Assembly: GCF_011947285.1 (NCBI RefSeq)
Contig: NZ_JAAOZT010000002.1
Span: 806,001 to 870,000 of the forward strand
DNA: 64,000 nucleotides
Source of the DNA: Glaciimonas immobilis
GTDB lineage: Bacteria; Pseudomonadota; Gammaproteobacteria; Burkholderiales; Burkholderiaceae_D
Reading direction: 5' to 3'
Positions 45,704 to 56,068 of the stretch are shown here, one piece after another. Position numbers and translations under genes: made by a program. The first letter of the stretch is position 1, and every line of letters starts with the position of its first letter. The notes below the pieces were generated by a model. It worked only from the letters and a program-made list of their open reading frames with translations, was not told the DNA's origin and searched no databases.

Positions 45704-46693
45704 ATGGCTAAAACCCCAATGCGTGTTGCCGTAACCGGCGCCGCTGGTCAAATCGGTTATTCCCTGTTATTCCGCATCGCTAATGGCGACTTGCTCGGCA
45801 AAGACCAACCGGTCATTTTGCAGTTATTGGAAATTCCTGACGAAAAAGCCCAAAAAGCATTAAAGGGCGTCATCATGGAAATCGACGACTGCGCATTCCC
45901 GCTACTGGTTGAGGTAACCGCACATAGCGATCCGATGACAGCGTTCAAGGACGTTGACGTTGCTCTGCTAGTGGGTGCACGTCCTCGCGGTCCAGGTATG
46001 GAGCGTAAAGATCTGCTCGAAGCCAATGCTCAAATTTTTACAGTTCAGGGTAAAGCACTGGATGCGGTCGCTTCCCGCAATGTCAAGGTACTGGTCGTCG
46101 GCAATCCAGCCAACACCAACGCTTACATCGCGATGAAATCTGCACCAAACCTGCCGGCCAAAAACTTCACTGCAATGCTACGCCTGGATCATAACCGTGC
46201 GTTGTCGCAAGTTGCTGCCAAGTCTGGTAAGCCGGTGGCCGCAATCGAAAAAATGTTTGTCTGGGGCAATCACTCGCCAACCATGTATGCCGACTATCGT
46301 TACGCGACCGTTGAAGGCCAGTCGGTCAAAGATTTGATCAACGACCATGCGTGGAATAAAGACGTGTTCCTGCCAACAGTCGGCAAACGCGGCGCAGCCA
46401 TCATCGAAGCACGCGGTCTGTCATCGGCAGCATCCGCAGCCAACGCAGCAATCGATCACGTGCGCGACTGGATACTTGGCACTAACGGCAAGTGGACGAC
46501 TATGGGTGTTCCGTCGGATGGCTCATATGGCATTCCAGAAGGCACAATCTTTGGCTTCCCGGTCACTACTGAAAACGGTGAATACACCATTATTCAGGGC
46601 CTGGAAATCGACGCATTCTCTCAAGAACGTATCAATGTCACGTTGAACGAACTGCTGGAAGAGCGTGAAGGCGTGAAGCATTTGGTAGGTTAA
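45704..46693 (+). CDS. mdh: Malate dehydrogenase
   Basis: A 329-aa NAD-dependent malate dehydrogenase of the cytosolic/betaproteobacterial type. The nucleotide motif is [19 protein letters not shown], the substrate arginines are in [15 protein letters not shown] and MLRLDHNRA, and the catalytic His is in [17 protein letters not shown] lies 7 bases upstream of the ATG. It is transcribed away from gntR and leads the plus-strand TCA genes. Confidence 0.95.
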   Translation: MAKTPMRVAVTGAAGQIGYSLLFRIANGDLLGKDQPVILQLLEIPDEKAQKALKGVIMEIDDCAFPLLVEVTAHSDPMTAFKDVDVALLVGARPRGPGMERKDLLEANAQIFTVQGKALDAVASRNVKVLVVGNPANTNAYIAMKSAPNLPAKNFTAMLRLDHNRALSQVAAKSGKPVAAIEKMFVWGNHSPTMYADYRYATVEGQSVKDLINDHAWNKDVFLPTVGKRGAAIIEARGLSSAASAANAAIDHVRDWILGTNGKWTTMGVPSDGSYGIPEGTIFGFPVTTENGEYTIIQGLEIDAFSQERINVTLNELLEEREGVKHLVG

Positions 46694-47009
46694 GTCCTGC
46701 CGCGATGACGCATGCGACGCTTACTGGTCGCGTGCGTCCGAATATTCATCCTTGATATTCTATTTTTGTTTTGGGATATCAAGGAGAAATAGTATTACGA
46801 TAAATTTCGGCGGAGAGATTCGGTAATAAGGTTTAGTAACTGAAACGCGGAAACTAAAATCCGGTAAGTTAGAAGTGTAACCAATACCAGTCATAGTCAT
46901 TTTAATATACAAAAAATTAAAGCTATTTCTCGCAGCGTGCAGTTGAATTATTCAGTAAAAGCCAAAGTTTAATACCCTATCCAAGTCCTTTCACGCAAAA
47001 GCAAGTCGA
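46694..47009. other. Spacer after mdh
   Basis: This 316-bp stretch is AT-rich and non-coding. It contains the inverted repeat at 46749-46785 and no ribosome-site-plus-frame combination apart from that of the next gene. Confidence 0.4.
46749..46785. repeat. Inverted repeat downstream of mdh
   Basis: Perfect 10-bp arms (TCCTTGATAT / ATATCAAGGA) flank a 17-base T-rich loop, 56 bases past the mdh stop. It could be a terminator-like or mRNA-end structure; no T-run follows it. Confidence 0.75.
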
Positions 47010-47987
47010 ATGCATCCTACCGAGGTTTTATTCCTAGGCAAGCAACAACCGGTCTCATTACCGGCATGTGATCACTACGCGGGCGCAGAAAAAATAATGC
47101 GCAAGTCGGTCACACTTCAGCATACTCTGGGTCCAGTATTTGACATCACTTTTGATTGCGAAGACGGCGCCGCCTCCGGTAACGAAGTGGCACACGCTCG
47201 TCTGGTGGCGGAGGTTATCGCCAGCCCGGACAATCGCTTCAATCGCATCGGTGCAAGGGTTCATGACGTGGGGAGTAGCTTTTTTGAGCAAGATGTAGAA
47301 ATCATTTGCCACACTGCTGCCACCCGATTGGCCTATCTGATGTTGCCTAAAGTTGAGCGTGTCGCCGATGTTATTGCAGCGTTGGACCTGATTAATCACC
47401 ACAGTCAACGCGCTGGCAGAACAACAATGCCTGTCCACGTTCTGATTGAAACCCACGGTGCTTTAGCCGATGTAACCGCAATTGCCGCACTGCCCCAAAT
47501 TGAGTCGCTGTCGTTCGGCATCATGGATTTTGTTTCTGCGCACTATGGTGCCATCCCAAGCGATGCGATGCGCTCCCCCGGGCAGTTCGTTCATCCCCTT
47601 GTCACGCGTGCCAAGCTTGAGATTGCTGCGGCCTGCCACGCGCACGGCAAAACACCTTCGCACAACGTCACGACCGATATCAAGAACAATGCGGTGGTTG
47701 CAGACGATGCGCGGCGTGCCCGAATGGAATTTGGCTACACGCGTATGTGGAGTATTCACCCCCAGCAAGTGCAGCAAATTTTGAACGCATTTTTGCCATC
47801 GCAATCCGAAGTCAGCGAAGCCGCGGAGATTTTACTTGCCGCTCAAAAAGCAGCATGGGGTCCAATACAACATCGCGGCACTCTGCATGATCGCGCCAGC
47901 TACCGTTATTATTGGACGGTTTTACAAAGGGCAAAAAATAGTGGAATTACCCTGCCACCGCTTGCCAACGCATTATTTTTACACTAG
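47010..47987 (+). CDS. HpcH/HpaI-family CoA-ester lyase (CitE-like)
   Basis: A 325-aa TIM-barrel protein of the citrate lyase beta / malyl-CoA lyase group. Magnesium-binding and substrate residues are visible in DITFDCEDGAASGNE and in VHVLIETHGALADV (catalytic Glu). MLPKVERVADV supplies another barrel strand, and FGIMDFVSAHYG resembles malyl-CoA lyases. Members cleave or hydrolyse (S)-malyl-CoA, citramalyl-CoA or similar. The exact substrate is unknown. Its place between mdh and acnA is common in Burkholderiales and suggests salvage or turnover of a C4/C5 CoA ester linked to the TCA cycle. Confidence 0.82.
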   Translation: MHPTEVLFLGKQQPVSLPACDHYAGAEKIMRKSVTLQHTLGPVFDITFDCEDGAASGNEVAHARLVAEVIASPDNRFNRIGARVHDVGSSFFEQDVEIICHTAATRLAYLMLPKVERVADVIAALDLINHHSQRAGRTTMPVHVLIETHGALADVTAIAALPQIESLSFGIMDFVSAHYGAIPSDAMRSPGQFVHPLVTRAKLEIAAACHAHGKTPSHNVTTDIKNNAVVADDARRARMEFGYTRMWSIHPQQVQQILNAFLPSQSEVSEAAEILLAAQKAAWGPIQHRGTLHDRASYRYYWTVLQRAKNSGITLPPLANALFLH

Positions 47988-48096
47988 ACATTCTTTTTTA
48001 TACTTTACAAATATTCTATTGCGCCTGCTAACGTCATCATTTTCTGCGTAATATTTACTGCCTGATAATCACTGCCTCACTACCCGTTCACACAAA

Positions 48097-48621
48097 ATGA
48101 AAAAGACCTTTACTTTCCTCAGTTTGCTCTGCGCCAGCTTCTTGATCGCTGCGCCCATGAGTTCTATTGCCCAAACTACTGACACTAAGCCTGCGCCGAC
48201 CAAAAAAGTGGTCAAAAAGAAAACCGTTAAAAAATCTACCGGGAAGAAAGCGATACCCGCTCTTGAAACGGACGATGGCGAAGATGAAGGCACGCCAGAT
48301 ATCAAAGTCGATATCGCCATCGACTACAAGTGCGAGCTTGGTAACAAATTGACGATTTACCGTAACGCTGCAGATCCTAAGCACATCGCTTTACGCTGGG
48401 GTAATACGCTACATCGTCTCACCACCGTTAGTACAACAACGGGTGCCAGTCGTTATGAAAATCACAAATATGGTTTGGTTTGGATTGGCATTCCGACTAA
48501 AGGTATGTTGCTTGACTCAAAAAAGGGTCAACAACTAGCTAACGAATGCATGTCGTCCGAGCAGAGCCCGGTCCCTGCACCGGCACCTACGGGAAACCTT
48601 GCGGAGCCTGCCCGTAGCTAA
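48097..48621 (+). CDS. Exported protein with MliC-like domain
   Basis: A 174-aa secreted protein. A signal peptide (residues 1-26, ending SSIAQ) is followed by a Lys-rich linker (KKVVKKKTVKKSTGKK) and an acidic patch. Residues about 85-150 (YKCELGNKLTIYRN, ALRWGNTLHRLTTV, GASRYENHKYGLVWIGIPTKGMLL, ANEC; cut to the core) fit the MliC fold, inhibitors of C-type lysozyme, with the bracketing cysteine pair C88 and C151-like. A periplasmic role in envelope protection is inferred from the family. It lies in the plus-strand TCA group without an obvious metabolic link. Confidence 0.68.
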   Translation: MKKTFTFLSLLCASFLIAAPMSSIAQTTDTKPAPTKKVVKKKTVKKSTGKKAIPALETDDGEDEGTPDIKVDIAIDYKCELGNKLTIYRNAADPKHIALRWGNTLHRLTTVSTTTGASRYENHKYGLVWIGIPTKGMLLDSKKGQQLANECMSSEQSPVPAPAPTGNLAEPARS

Positions 48622-49044
48622 GAATCGAAATACGGCAATACCGTGACCAAACCTACCACGCCCAGTTGGAGCGGAGTGGCAAGTATGCTGATGGCTGCGG
48701 TAGTGTCTATCTTTTTTTAAGAACCAGTTTACTATCTGACTGCTCGGACGTGACTAGAAGTTATATAGCGTTGAAAATACTGAAGATATCAAGACCGTTC
48801 CGATATTTCGCGCCCTTTTCAGCAAATAATGCCCGTGCGTCGCTGATCGCAAGCGGGTTCTAAGTCGTTAAGAACGTTCAAAGACTCTTTGCAGGCTTAA
48901 AATTTTTAATTTAGGTCAGGAAGAGTGCGAGATTTTCGCGTGCTGACACTGGCCAGATGTAAACCAGTGCCGTTCATCTATTGAATGCGTGCCAAAGATG
49001 TACCCCATTACCGTAATACCTGGATTGTTAATTAAGGAGAAATC
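48622..49044. promoter_or_regulatory. Upstream region of acnA
   Basis: This 423-bp stretch has no convincing gene; an open frame at 48666-48863 lacks a ribosome site and homology. It should contain the acnA promoter and ends with AAGGAGAAATC before the acnA start. Confidence 0.4.
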
Positions 49045-51768
49045 ATGTCTCGCAACACGTTGAACACGCTCAAGGAATTTAAAATTTCCGATACCAAGAA
49101 AGGCAAATTTTATTCATTGCCTGCACTTGAAAAAAAACTCGGTATTAACATTTCACGCCTTCCGGTCTCCATCCGTATCGTGCTGGAATCAGTATTGCGT
49201 AATTGCGATGGCAAGAAAGTAACTGAAGAACATGTTCGGCAACTGGCTGCATGGAGCGCAACTGGCGCACGTACGGAAGAAATTCCTTTTGTCGTTTCTC
49301 GCGTAGTCCTGCAGGATTTCACCGGCGTACCACTGCTGGCTGACCTGGCTGCGATGCGTAACGTCGCCGCCCAACTCGGCAAAGATCCAAAAAATATTGA
49401 ACCGTTGGTGCCAGTGGATCTGGTTGTCGACCATTCTGTGCAGATCGATCATTTCCGTGAAAAGAAAGCGCTCGACCTCAACATGAAACTGGAATTTCAG
49501 CGCAATAACGAGCGCTATCAGTTCATGAAATGGGGCATGCAGGCATTTGATACTTTCGGCGTTGTTCCTCCAGGCTTCGGTATCGTCCACCAGGTCAATC
49601 TGGAATACCTCGCACGCGGCGTGCACAAAAAGGGTGACGTGTTTTACCCGGATACATTGGTCGGTACTGACTCCCACACCACCATGATTAACGGTATCGG
49701 CGTAGTCGGCTGGGGTGTTGGCGGTATTGAAGCGGAAGCGGGTATGCTGGGTCAACCGGTTTACTTCCTGACACCGGACGTTGTCGGTGTCAATCTGGTA
49801 GGCCAATTGCGCGAAGGTTGTACCGCAACTGACTTGGTCCTGACCATCACAGAACTGCTACGTAAAGCAAAGGTTGTTGGCAAATTTGTTGAGTTCTTCG
49901 GCGAAGGCACTGCGTCCCTCAGCCTGACAGACCGCGCAACCATCGCCAACATGGCACCAGAATATGGCGCAACGATGGGCTTCTTCCCGGTTGATGAAGC
50001 AACGCTGGACTACTTCAAGGGCACCGGGCGCAGCAAGGCTGAAATCTCCGCTTTCGAAGGCTATTTCCGCGCACAAAAATTGTTCGGCATTCCAAAAGAA
50101 GGCGACATCGATTACACCACTGTTATCGAACTTGATTTAAGAACAGTTGCACCATCATTGGCGGGTCCGAAACGTCCACAAGACCGTATCGAAATCGGCA
50201 ATGTAAAAAACAACTTCGCTGAATTGTTCAGTAAATCTGCTGCAGAGAGCGGTTTCAACAAGAAAGCCGAAGACCTCGACGCTAAATATGTCAACGCTGA
50301 TGGCGTTAAGCTGATGAACGGCGATGTATTGATTGCAGCGATCACTTCATGCACCAACACCTCCAACCCAAGTGTCATGCTGGCGGCTGGTTTGCTAGCT
50401 AAAAAAGCGGTTGAAGCGGGCCTTAAAGTCTCACCACACATCAAGACCTCGCTCGCGCCTGGCTCACGTGTTGTGACCGAATACCTGACCGCTGCCGGAC
50501 TGCTTCCGTACCTGGAAAAGCTGGGCTTTGGCGTCACTGCATACGGTTGCACCACTTGTATTGGTAATGCTGGTGATTTGACGCCAGCGATGAACGAAGC
50601 GATTGTTAAAAACGACGTCGTTGCGTCAGCGATCCTATCGGGTAACCGTAACTTTGAAGCACGGATTCATCCGAACATTCGCTCTAACTTCCTGGCATCG
50701 CCACCGTTGGTTGTGGCTTACGCCATCGCCGGCAACATGACGCGCGATCTGATGACTGAGCCAGTTGGCCGTGGTAAAGGCAAAGATGGTAAAGCCAAAG
50801 ATATCTATCTGGGCGACATCTGGCCTACTTCGCAAGAAGTTGCCAAGCTAATGAAATTTGCGATGAATGCCAAGACTTTCAAGGCAAACTACGCAGACGT
50901 AAAAGGCGCACCGGGCAAGCTGTGGGAAGGCATTAAAGGCGTGGCACAAGGTGAAGTTTATAACTGGCCAACCTCGACATACATTGCTGAACCACCGTTC
51001 TTCCAGGACTTCACCATGGAGCCGAAACCGGCTGCTACCGGCATCACCGGCGCGCGCGCTTTGGGCGTCTTTGGCGACTCCATCACAACCGACCATATCT
51101 CACCAGCCGGTGCGATCAAAGAATCCAGCCCTGCTGGTAAATGGTTGGCAGAAAATGGTGTCCTGAAGGCTGACTTCAATTCCTACGGTTCACGCCGTGG
51201 TAACCATGAAATCATGATGCGCGGCACTTTTGCTAACGTCCGTATCAAAAACTTGATGATCCCGGCAACACCAGACGGTTCACGTGTTGAAGGCGGCATC
51301 ACCCTGCATCAACCTGCCGCTGTTGAAATGTCGATTTACGATGCAGCGATGCAATATGTCAATGACGGCATTCCAACCATGGTCTTCGCAGGCGAAGAGT
51401 ACGGTACAGGTTCGTCACGTGACTGGGCAGCTAAAGGTACGCAACTACTCGGCGTGAAAGCAGTTTTTGCACGATCGTTTGAGCGTATTCACCGTTCAAA
51501 CCTGGTCGGCATGGGCGTATTGCCACTGCAATTTCTGGGCGACGACAGCGCCGTTACGCTGGGCATCACCGGCGACGAAACGTTTGACCTTAAAGGTATT
51601 GACGGTGAAATCAAGCCACAACAAGATGCCATCCTTGTCATTCATCGTGCAAACGGCGATACGCAAGAAGTGACTGTATTGCTGCGCATTGATACACCTA
51701 TTGAAGTTGACTACTACAAACACGGCGGTATTCTGCCATTCGTGTTGCGTCAGTTGCTGGCAGCATAA
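49045..51768 (+). CDS. acnA: Aconitate hydratase A
   Basis: A 907-aa [4Fe-4S] enzyme of the AcnA/IRP type, interconverting citrate and isocitrate. The cluster cysteines are in [12 protein letters not shown] and [11 protein letters not shown]. Substrate segments include [19 protein letters not shown] and the domain 4 signature [21 protein letters not shown] lies 6 bases before the ATG. It is the AcnA rather than AcnB fold, judged by domain order (swivel domain at the C-terminus). A terminator lies about 150 bases downstream. Confidence 0.95.
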   Translation: MSRNTLNTLKEFKISDTKKGKFYSLPALEKKLGINISRLPVSIRIVLESVLRNCDGKKVTEEHVRQLAAWSATGARTEEIPFVVSRVVLQDFTGVPLLADLAAMRNVAAQLGKDPKNIEPLVPVDLVVDHSVQIDHFREKKALDLNMKLEFQRNNERYQFMKWGMQAFDTFGVVPPGFGIVHQVNLEYLARGVHKKGDVFYPDTLVGTDSHTTMINGIGVVGWGVGGIEAEAGMLGQPVYFLTPDVVGVNLVGQLREGCTATDLVLTITELLRKAKVVGKFVEFFGEGTASLSLTDRATIANMAPEYGATMGFFPVDEATLDYFKGTGRSKAEISAFEGYFRAQKLFGIPKEGDIDYTTVIELDLRTVAPSLAGPKRPQDRIEIGNVKNNFAELFSKSAAESGFNKKAEDLDAKYVNADGVKLMNGDVLIAAITSCTNTSNPSVMLAAGLLAKKAVEAGLKVSPHIKTSLAPGSRVVTEYLTAAGLLPYLEKLGFGVTAYGCTTCIGNAGDLTPAMNEAIVKNDVVASAILSGNRNFEARIHPNIRSNFLASPPLVVAYAIAGNMTRDLMTEPVGRGKGKDGKAKDIYLGDIWPTSQEVAKLMKFAMNAKTFKANYADVKGAPGKLWEGIKGVAQGEVYNWPTSTYIAEPPFFQDFTMEPKPAATGITGARALGVFGDSITTDHISPAGAIKESSPAGKWLAENGVLKADFNSYGSRRGNHEIMMRGTFANVRIKNLMIPATPDGSRVEGGITLHQPAAVEMSIYDAAMQYVNDGIPTMVFAGEEYGTGSSRDWAAKGTQLLGVKAVFARSFERIHRSNLVGMGVLPLQFLGDDSAVTLGITGDETFDLKGIDGEIKPQQDAILVIHRANGDTQEVTVLLRIDTPIEVDYYKHGGILPFVLRQLLAA

Positions 51769-51919
51769 GGTAAGTTGCGGCTGGTCGCGGTTGATGTATA
51801 GACCGGCAACCAGTCGCAGTTTCGTTGCATAGTAAATGTTTTAACACGATGTATTAAAGCAATGTGTTTAGTACCAGTAGCATGCGCTGCTGCAACAAGC
51901 ACGACCGCTAAAGGGTAGC

Positions 51920-51957
51920 AAAAAACGCCGGACTATTTACTTAGGCTGGCGTTTTTT
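51920..51957 (+). terminator. Terminator downstream of acnA
   Basis: AAAAAACGCC pairs perfectly with GGCGTTTTTT around an 18-base loop, with two further T residues after it. It lies 151 bases past the acnA stop, just before the DUF2863 gene. Confidence 0.8.
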
Positions 51958-52042
51958 TTCGTCACCGCGTCGATAGTCCACTACAATAGAAGACATCAAT
52001 TAAGCAATTTTCTTCGTTCACAACGCAAAGTACCAAACCATC

Positions 52043-53299
52043 ATGCGCCGTCCGTCTAAAACACCACGTAAGTTCTCCACCGACAGCCACCGACTGACTG
52101 AACTCGCCCAAGCACTGGTTCTTGCCTCTAGCCGCATAGAGCAACGGGCTTGGGAGCACGAGCTCGATACGCATCTGAGCAAGCTCCTTAAAAGCCATCA
52201 TCAGGAACCAATCGATAGTGCACTGGAACAGCTATTTCCCGAGCAGGCAGACGCGTATGAAGCCTTGATGGATGCAGTCGAAGCCTGTAGCGAATCTTCG
52301 ACGATCGAGCATGGGGGGTTGCGCTATGACACCTTATTAATTGCTATACCGGTGTTGGCCTGGACGCGGTTTTCAATTGCTTCAGGAAGCGTTCCGCCCG
52401 ATATGGTCGCCACCTTAACAGGTCATATGCACGCACATATACTGGCTTCCGATGTCCGCGTTGCCCTGATGCCGACCTTGTATGCCATTGATCAGTTGCC
52501 GCGCTCACACGCCGACACCTACGCTTTAATGCATCGTATGTCGCAAGCAGCGCTTACCGGGGCCATTGTTACCAATCCACCCAACGCCCCTGAAACCGCC
52601 CCATTTTTGGCCGACACGCGATATTTGCTGGCTACCTTGGTGGTGCCAACCGGACACGCATTTTTTTGCTGGCAACCGGGCGCACTGAGTGGCAGTAACA
52701 TCAGCGCATCCAGCACTGCAACCAAAAAAAGCGTTGCATTAGAGCATTGGCTGGCACAGGTAACGCCTAATGTCAGTCGGCTCCTGCCCGGCTGCGGGAT
52801 CGACTTATTGCTACCAGAGGCCTACTTTGTCGCCTGTCGTGAGGGCGACAAGCAAATTCGGCCGGTCTCTTTGCGTGCCGCTAGTTATTACCTCTCCACC
52901 ACGCTGGAAATCGAAAGCAAAGATCTGCACGTTACTATTGGTCGTTTCAGCGAGCAGCCAGAGAGCGATCGTGTAGACGAATACCGCATAGGATTTTCCA
53001 TCGGACAAACCACTGAAATTATCTACGGCGTAGTGTGGCCGCTATATGGACAAGAAGAAGCTATCGAGGAGCCGCCTGACCCAACAGATATCGAGACCGA
53101 AGGTCAAACGCCGCTAGAACAAATTCTGTCGTTGCTACGCGAGTGCGGCATCAGTGACATACAGCGTCATGATGAATTATTCGCGATGGAATTTTGCGAC
53201 GATTGCGGTTCGCCATTTTACGCCGATCCAGAAGGCGAACTGGTACATCCTGAAATGCCAGAAGACGCGCCACCGAGCGGGTCCGCACACTTTCATTGA
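52043..53299 (+). CDS. DUF2863-family protein
   Basis: A 418-aa cytoplasmic protein of the DUF2863 family, which I know only from Burkholderiales and near relatives. It is mixed alpha/beta with no membrane segment. Conserved-looking blocks are GLRYDTLLIAIPVLAWTRFSI (shortened), LPTLYAIDQLPRSHADTYAL-like, LLPEAYFVACREGDKQIRP and RIGFSIG. The C-terminus has FCDDCGSPFYADPEGELVHP, a CxxC that could bind zinc. The function is unknown. The ATG at 52043 gives MRRPSKTPRKF, a basic N-terminus. It is downstream of acnA beyond a terminator, so it has its own promoter. Confidence 0.82.
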   Translation: MRRPSKTPRKFSTDSHRLTELAQALVLASSRIEQRAWEHELDTHLSKLLKSHHQEPIDSALEQLFPEQADAYEALMDAVEACSESSTIEHGGLRYDTLLIAIPVLAWTRFSIASGSVPPDMVATLTGHMHAHILASDVRVALMPTLYAIDQLPRSHADTYALMHRMSQAALTGAIVTNPPNAPETAPFLADTRYLLATLVVPTGHAFFCWQPGALSGSNISASSTATKKSVALEHWLAQVTPNVSRLLPGCGIDLLLPEAYFVACREGDKQIRPVSLRAASYYLSTTLEIESKDLHVTIGRFSEQPESDRVDEYRIGFSIGQTTEIIYGVVWPLYGQEEAIEEPPDPTDIETEGQTPLEQILSLLRECGISDIQRHDELFAMEFCDDCGSPFYADPEGELVHPEMPEDAPPSGSAHFH

Positions 53300-54214
53300 C
53301 CAGAAAAGATACAGATTTAAAATTCACAATTTGCGCTTCTGGCGATGTTTTGCAAATTTTGTCGATTAGAAGAATGACGGTTTCTGGCACCACCGTACTG
53401 TCTGAAAACTGAGATACAAGCTCATTCATAGCATGACGAATGCCGCTCTTACGGTTTTGCAGTGCTGTCGCGTGAAGCCCAATGTCGGCCAGTATGGAAG
53501 CGTAAATTTATCGATACGACCGATAGCAAACATTACATGCCTGTCGCCGATAATATTCTTAATCGGCAATTTAACCTGGCGCATCCTGACCTTTCCTGGG
53601 TCTCAGATATGACTTATCCAAACCCGACAAGGCTGGTCATGTCTGGCTTTGGTGATGCATTTATATCCACGGAAAATTGTCGGCTAGACGCGTTTACCTA
53701 CGATACACACGCACTTGATTTGGCGGGCATTATCTCAGGCCTTCCAAATGCGCCAGCTCGCACCTGAATGGATTTTTCACGCGGACCGTGACAGCCAATA
53801 TGCTAGGACCGAATATCAGACTTTGACTGTTTTGAGTTGACCAGGACATACAGCAGAGCATTCATTGCATGTCGTAAAGAGTCGGTTATGCCGTCGTAAA
53901 ATACGTTGCGGCTGGATGGCCAGGAACGCCACTATTCCTCACACCATTACGCATCTAACGCTCGCGGGTAGACGCTTAGTGATCAAATCACCGAATGATA
54001 GTAGCTCTTGACTCCATCGACCAAAAGCCCAGCTTTTACCCCCACCTGCATTGTTTAATACTTTCTGTTTGCACAAGCACCGTTGAATAGATTTCGCTCC
54101 CTTACAGCTTGACCTGGGATTGGTGCTTTTAGGGAAATAACCATTTGCCTATATACTGACGATGAAATAGTGGGCCTGCCAGCGCCCTTGTTAGACCTGG
54201 GATGACAATACCTG
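53300..54214. other. Gene-poor region with transposon debris
   Basis: This 915-bp stretch contains the IS3 remnant listed next and otherwise only short frames. Sequence from 53770 to 54214 gave no recognisable protein on either strand. Confidence 0.45.
53470..53650 (+). mobile_element. Fragment of IS3-family transposase OrfB
   Basis: The plus frame reads KRKFIDTTDSKHYMPVADNI, then LNRQFNLAHPDLSWVSDMTY, which matches the TTDS-H--PVA-N-L-R-F----P---W-SD-TY block at the start of the IS3-family catalytic domain, including the first catalytic Asp. The match is lost after MTY, and no terminal repeats are visible. It is a separate, differently diverged remnant from the one at 19105-19530. Confidence 0.72.
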
Positions 54215-55681
54215 ATGAGATTTTCTACCAAATTTTTTACGAGACGCGCCATGAAATTCACCATGCAATTTGTCGAGAGATTCGCTACGGGGCTCACTAC
54301 GCGATCCAATCTTGCGCTATTTGTTCCTCTAGGCCGAATCCTGTTGGTCGCGATATTAGGGTTGGCAGCCTCCTCCTGCGCGTCGTTACCCGATGTCAGT
54401 ACGCTCAATGAGCAACCGGTCGCTGGCTCGCTGGCCCTCAAAGACCGACAAGAAAACCTCCGCGCGTCATCGGTTTTGGTATCGCGATTACGCCACTCAC
54501 ACGTTGACCTGCAAAGACTGGCCGCGTTGGAAAATGCGGCCGCGACGGCACCACCAATTAAAGGTAATAAAGTAACGTTATTATTCGACGGTCCTCAAAC
54601 GCTAAACGCAATGATTGAGGCGATTGCACACGCAAAAAATAATATCAATTTAGAAACCTACATTTTTGATCAAGATCCCCTTGGCTTAAAGTTTGCAAAT
54701 TTATTAATCGAAAAGCAGCGTGCCGGGGTGCAGGTCAACATAATTTACGATAGCGTGGGCACGATAGGAACCCCGGCGGATTTTTTTGAGCGTATGCGCA
54801 GCGCTGGGATTAAGTTGGTAGAGTTTAATCCGGTTAATCCCCTTAAGCGTATCGGCGCATGGCGGCTAAATAATCGAGACCATCGCAAAATTTTGGTCGT
54901 CGATGGAAAAACTGCCTTTACTGGAGGCGTAAACATCAGCGCAGCCTACGCAAATAGTTCATTATTTCGCTCACAAAAAAATACTCACGGCATCATCGGA
55001 TGGCGCGATACACATATTATGATCGAAGGCCCAGCGGCGGCATTTCTGCAATTATCTTTCATGCGCACATGGGCCCGGCAGGGAACAGAAGACTTGCCGG
55101 ATTTAGCGTACTTTCCGCCCCTTCAAAAAAGCGGCGATAAAGTTGTGCGCGTTTTGATCAGCAGGCCTGATGGCGATTTTATCTTGTATAAAGCCTACAT
55201 GCAGGCGCTTCAGAATGCAAAAAAAACTATCCATATTACAACGCCCTACTTCGCCCCTGATCAACAAATGGTCAAGGCCTTGACCGACGCCGCGCAACGC
55301 GGTGTGGAGGTCTCAATGATTTTCCCCAGCGTTTCTGATAGCGGTCTCGCATCGCAGGCGGGACAATCATATTACGATCAACTGCTTGCAGCGGGCATTA
55401 AGATCTATCGACTGCAAGTGGCAATACTGCACGCTAAAACCGCAGTAATCGACGGCAACTGGTCTACGGTAGGATCTGCAAATATGGATATACGTAGCTT
55501 CCTTCATAATTACGAAGCTAATGTAGTGGTTCTAGGCGAGGAATTTGGTGGCGAGATGGAAAATGCGTTTGATGATGACCTCAGCACTTCGGATGAAATC
55601 ACTAAGGATGAGTGGAGCCGCCGATCTTTCGCTGACCGTATCAAGGAATGGGCAGCCCGATCATTAGGTTATTGGCTTTAA
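54215..55681 (+). CDS. Phospholipase D-family protein / cardiolipin synthase-like lipoprotein
   Basis: A 488-aa protein with two HKD motifs: DHRKILVVDGKTAFTGGVN near residue 226 and HAKTAVIDGNWSTVGSAN near 408, each followed by the GG or GS and N of the family. A basic N-terminus and hydrophobic segment end in LAASSCAS near residue 57, a probable lipobox, so the mature enzyme would be membrane-anchored on the periplasmic side. It resembles ClsC/YmdC-type cardiolipin synthases, which transfer phosphatidyl groups between phospholipids. YmdB is not adjacent. The first ATG (54215) and one twelve codons later are both possible starts. Confidence 0.87.
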   Translation: MRFSTKFFTRRAMKFTMQFVERFATGLTTRSNLALFVPLGRILLVAILGLAASSCASLPDVSTLNEQPVAGSLALKDRQENLRASSVLVSRLRHSHVDLQRLAALENAAATAPPIKGNKVTLLFDGPQTLNAMIEAIAHAKNNINLETYIFDQDPLGLKFANLLIEKQRAGVQVNIIYDSVGTIGTPADFFERMRSAGIKLVEFNPVNPLKRIGAWRLNNRDHRKILVVDGKTAFTGGVNISAAYANSSLFRSQKNTHGIIGWRDTHIMIEGPAAAFLQLSFMRTWARQGTEDLPDLAYFPPLQKSGDKVVRVLISRPDGDFILYKAYMQALQNAKKTIHITTPYFAPDQQMVKALTDAAQRGVEVSMIFPSVSDSGLASQAGQSYYDQLLAAGIKIYRLQVAILHAKTAVIDGNWSTVGSANMDIRSFLHNYEANVVVLGEEFGGEMENAFDDDLSTSDEITKDEWSRRSFADRIKEWAARSLGYWL

Positions 55682-56068
55682 GAGAGTGTCGCCGCAGAAA
55701 TAGATACTGTGGTGGAAATTACGCATGCAACATTTCTTTGGATCTGGCTGTCCTGGGCAACCGGGGCGATGCGAATAAAGACCCGTCGACCAGTCTCGTT
55801 TTACGGTATTATGAAACATAATTTGTAGCAATGGCACCGGCGCAACTCTCTGCGCCTTCCGCGCCGGGTCATAACTGACCATCAAAAGTCCTCACTTAGC
55901 AAAACGTTTGCTGTCACCGATTTTCTTTCAAAAATTGTGCACTTTATTCTGCGTGCACAAACTTCCTTTCTGACGTCACTGTTAGTGTTAACTTTTTAGT
56001 GCTAGCTTTTTCTGCCATATTTCATTGATATTTAACTTTATTTTAGTTAAAAAACCTGCGGAGATAAC
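55682..56068. promoter_or_regulatory. Upstream region of the PYP-GGDEF pair
   Basis: This 387-bp non-coding stretch is AT-rich in its right half (55960-56060) and must hold the promoter of the two-gene sensor operon. No gene or strong hairpin was recognised. Confidence 0.45.

Noticed and set aside
48666-48863. Open frame of 65 codons upstream of acnA
   Set aside because: No ribosome site and no recognisable similarity; codon composition not gene-like.
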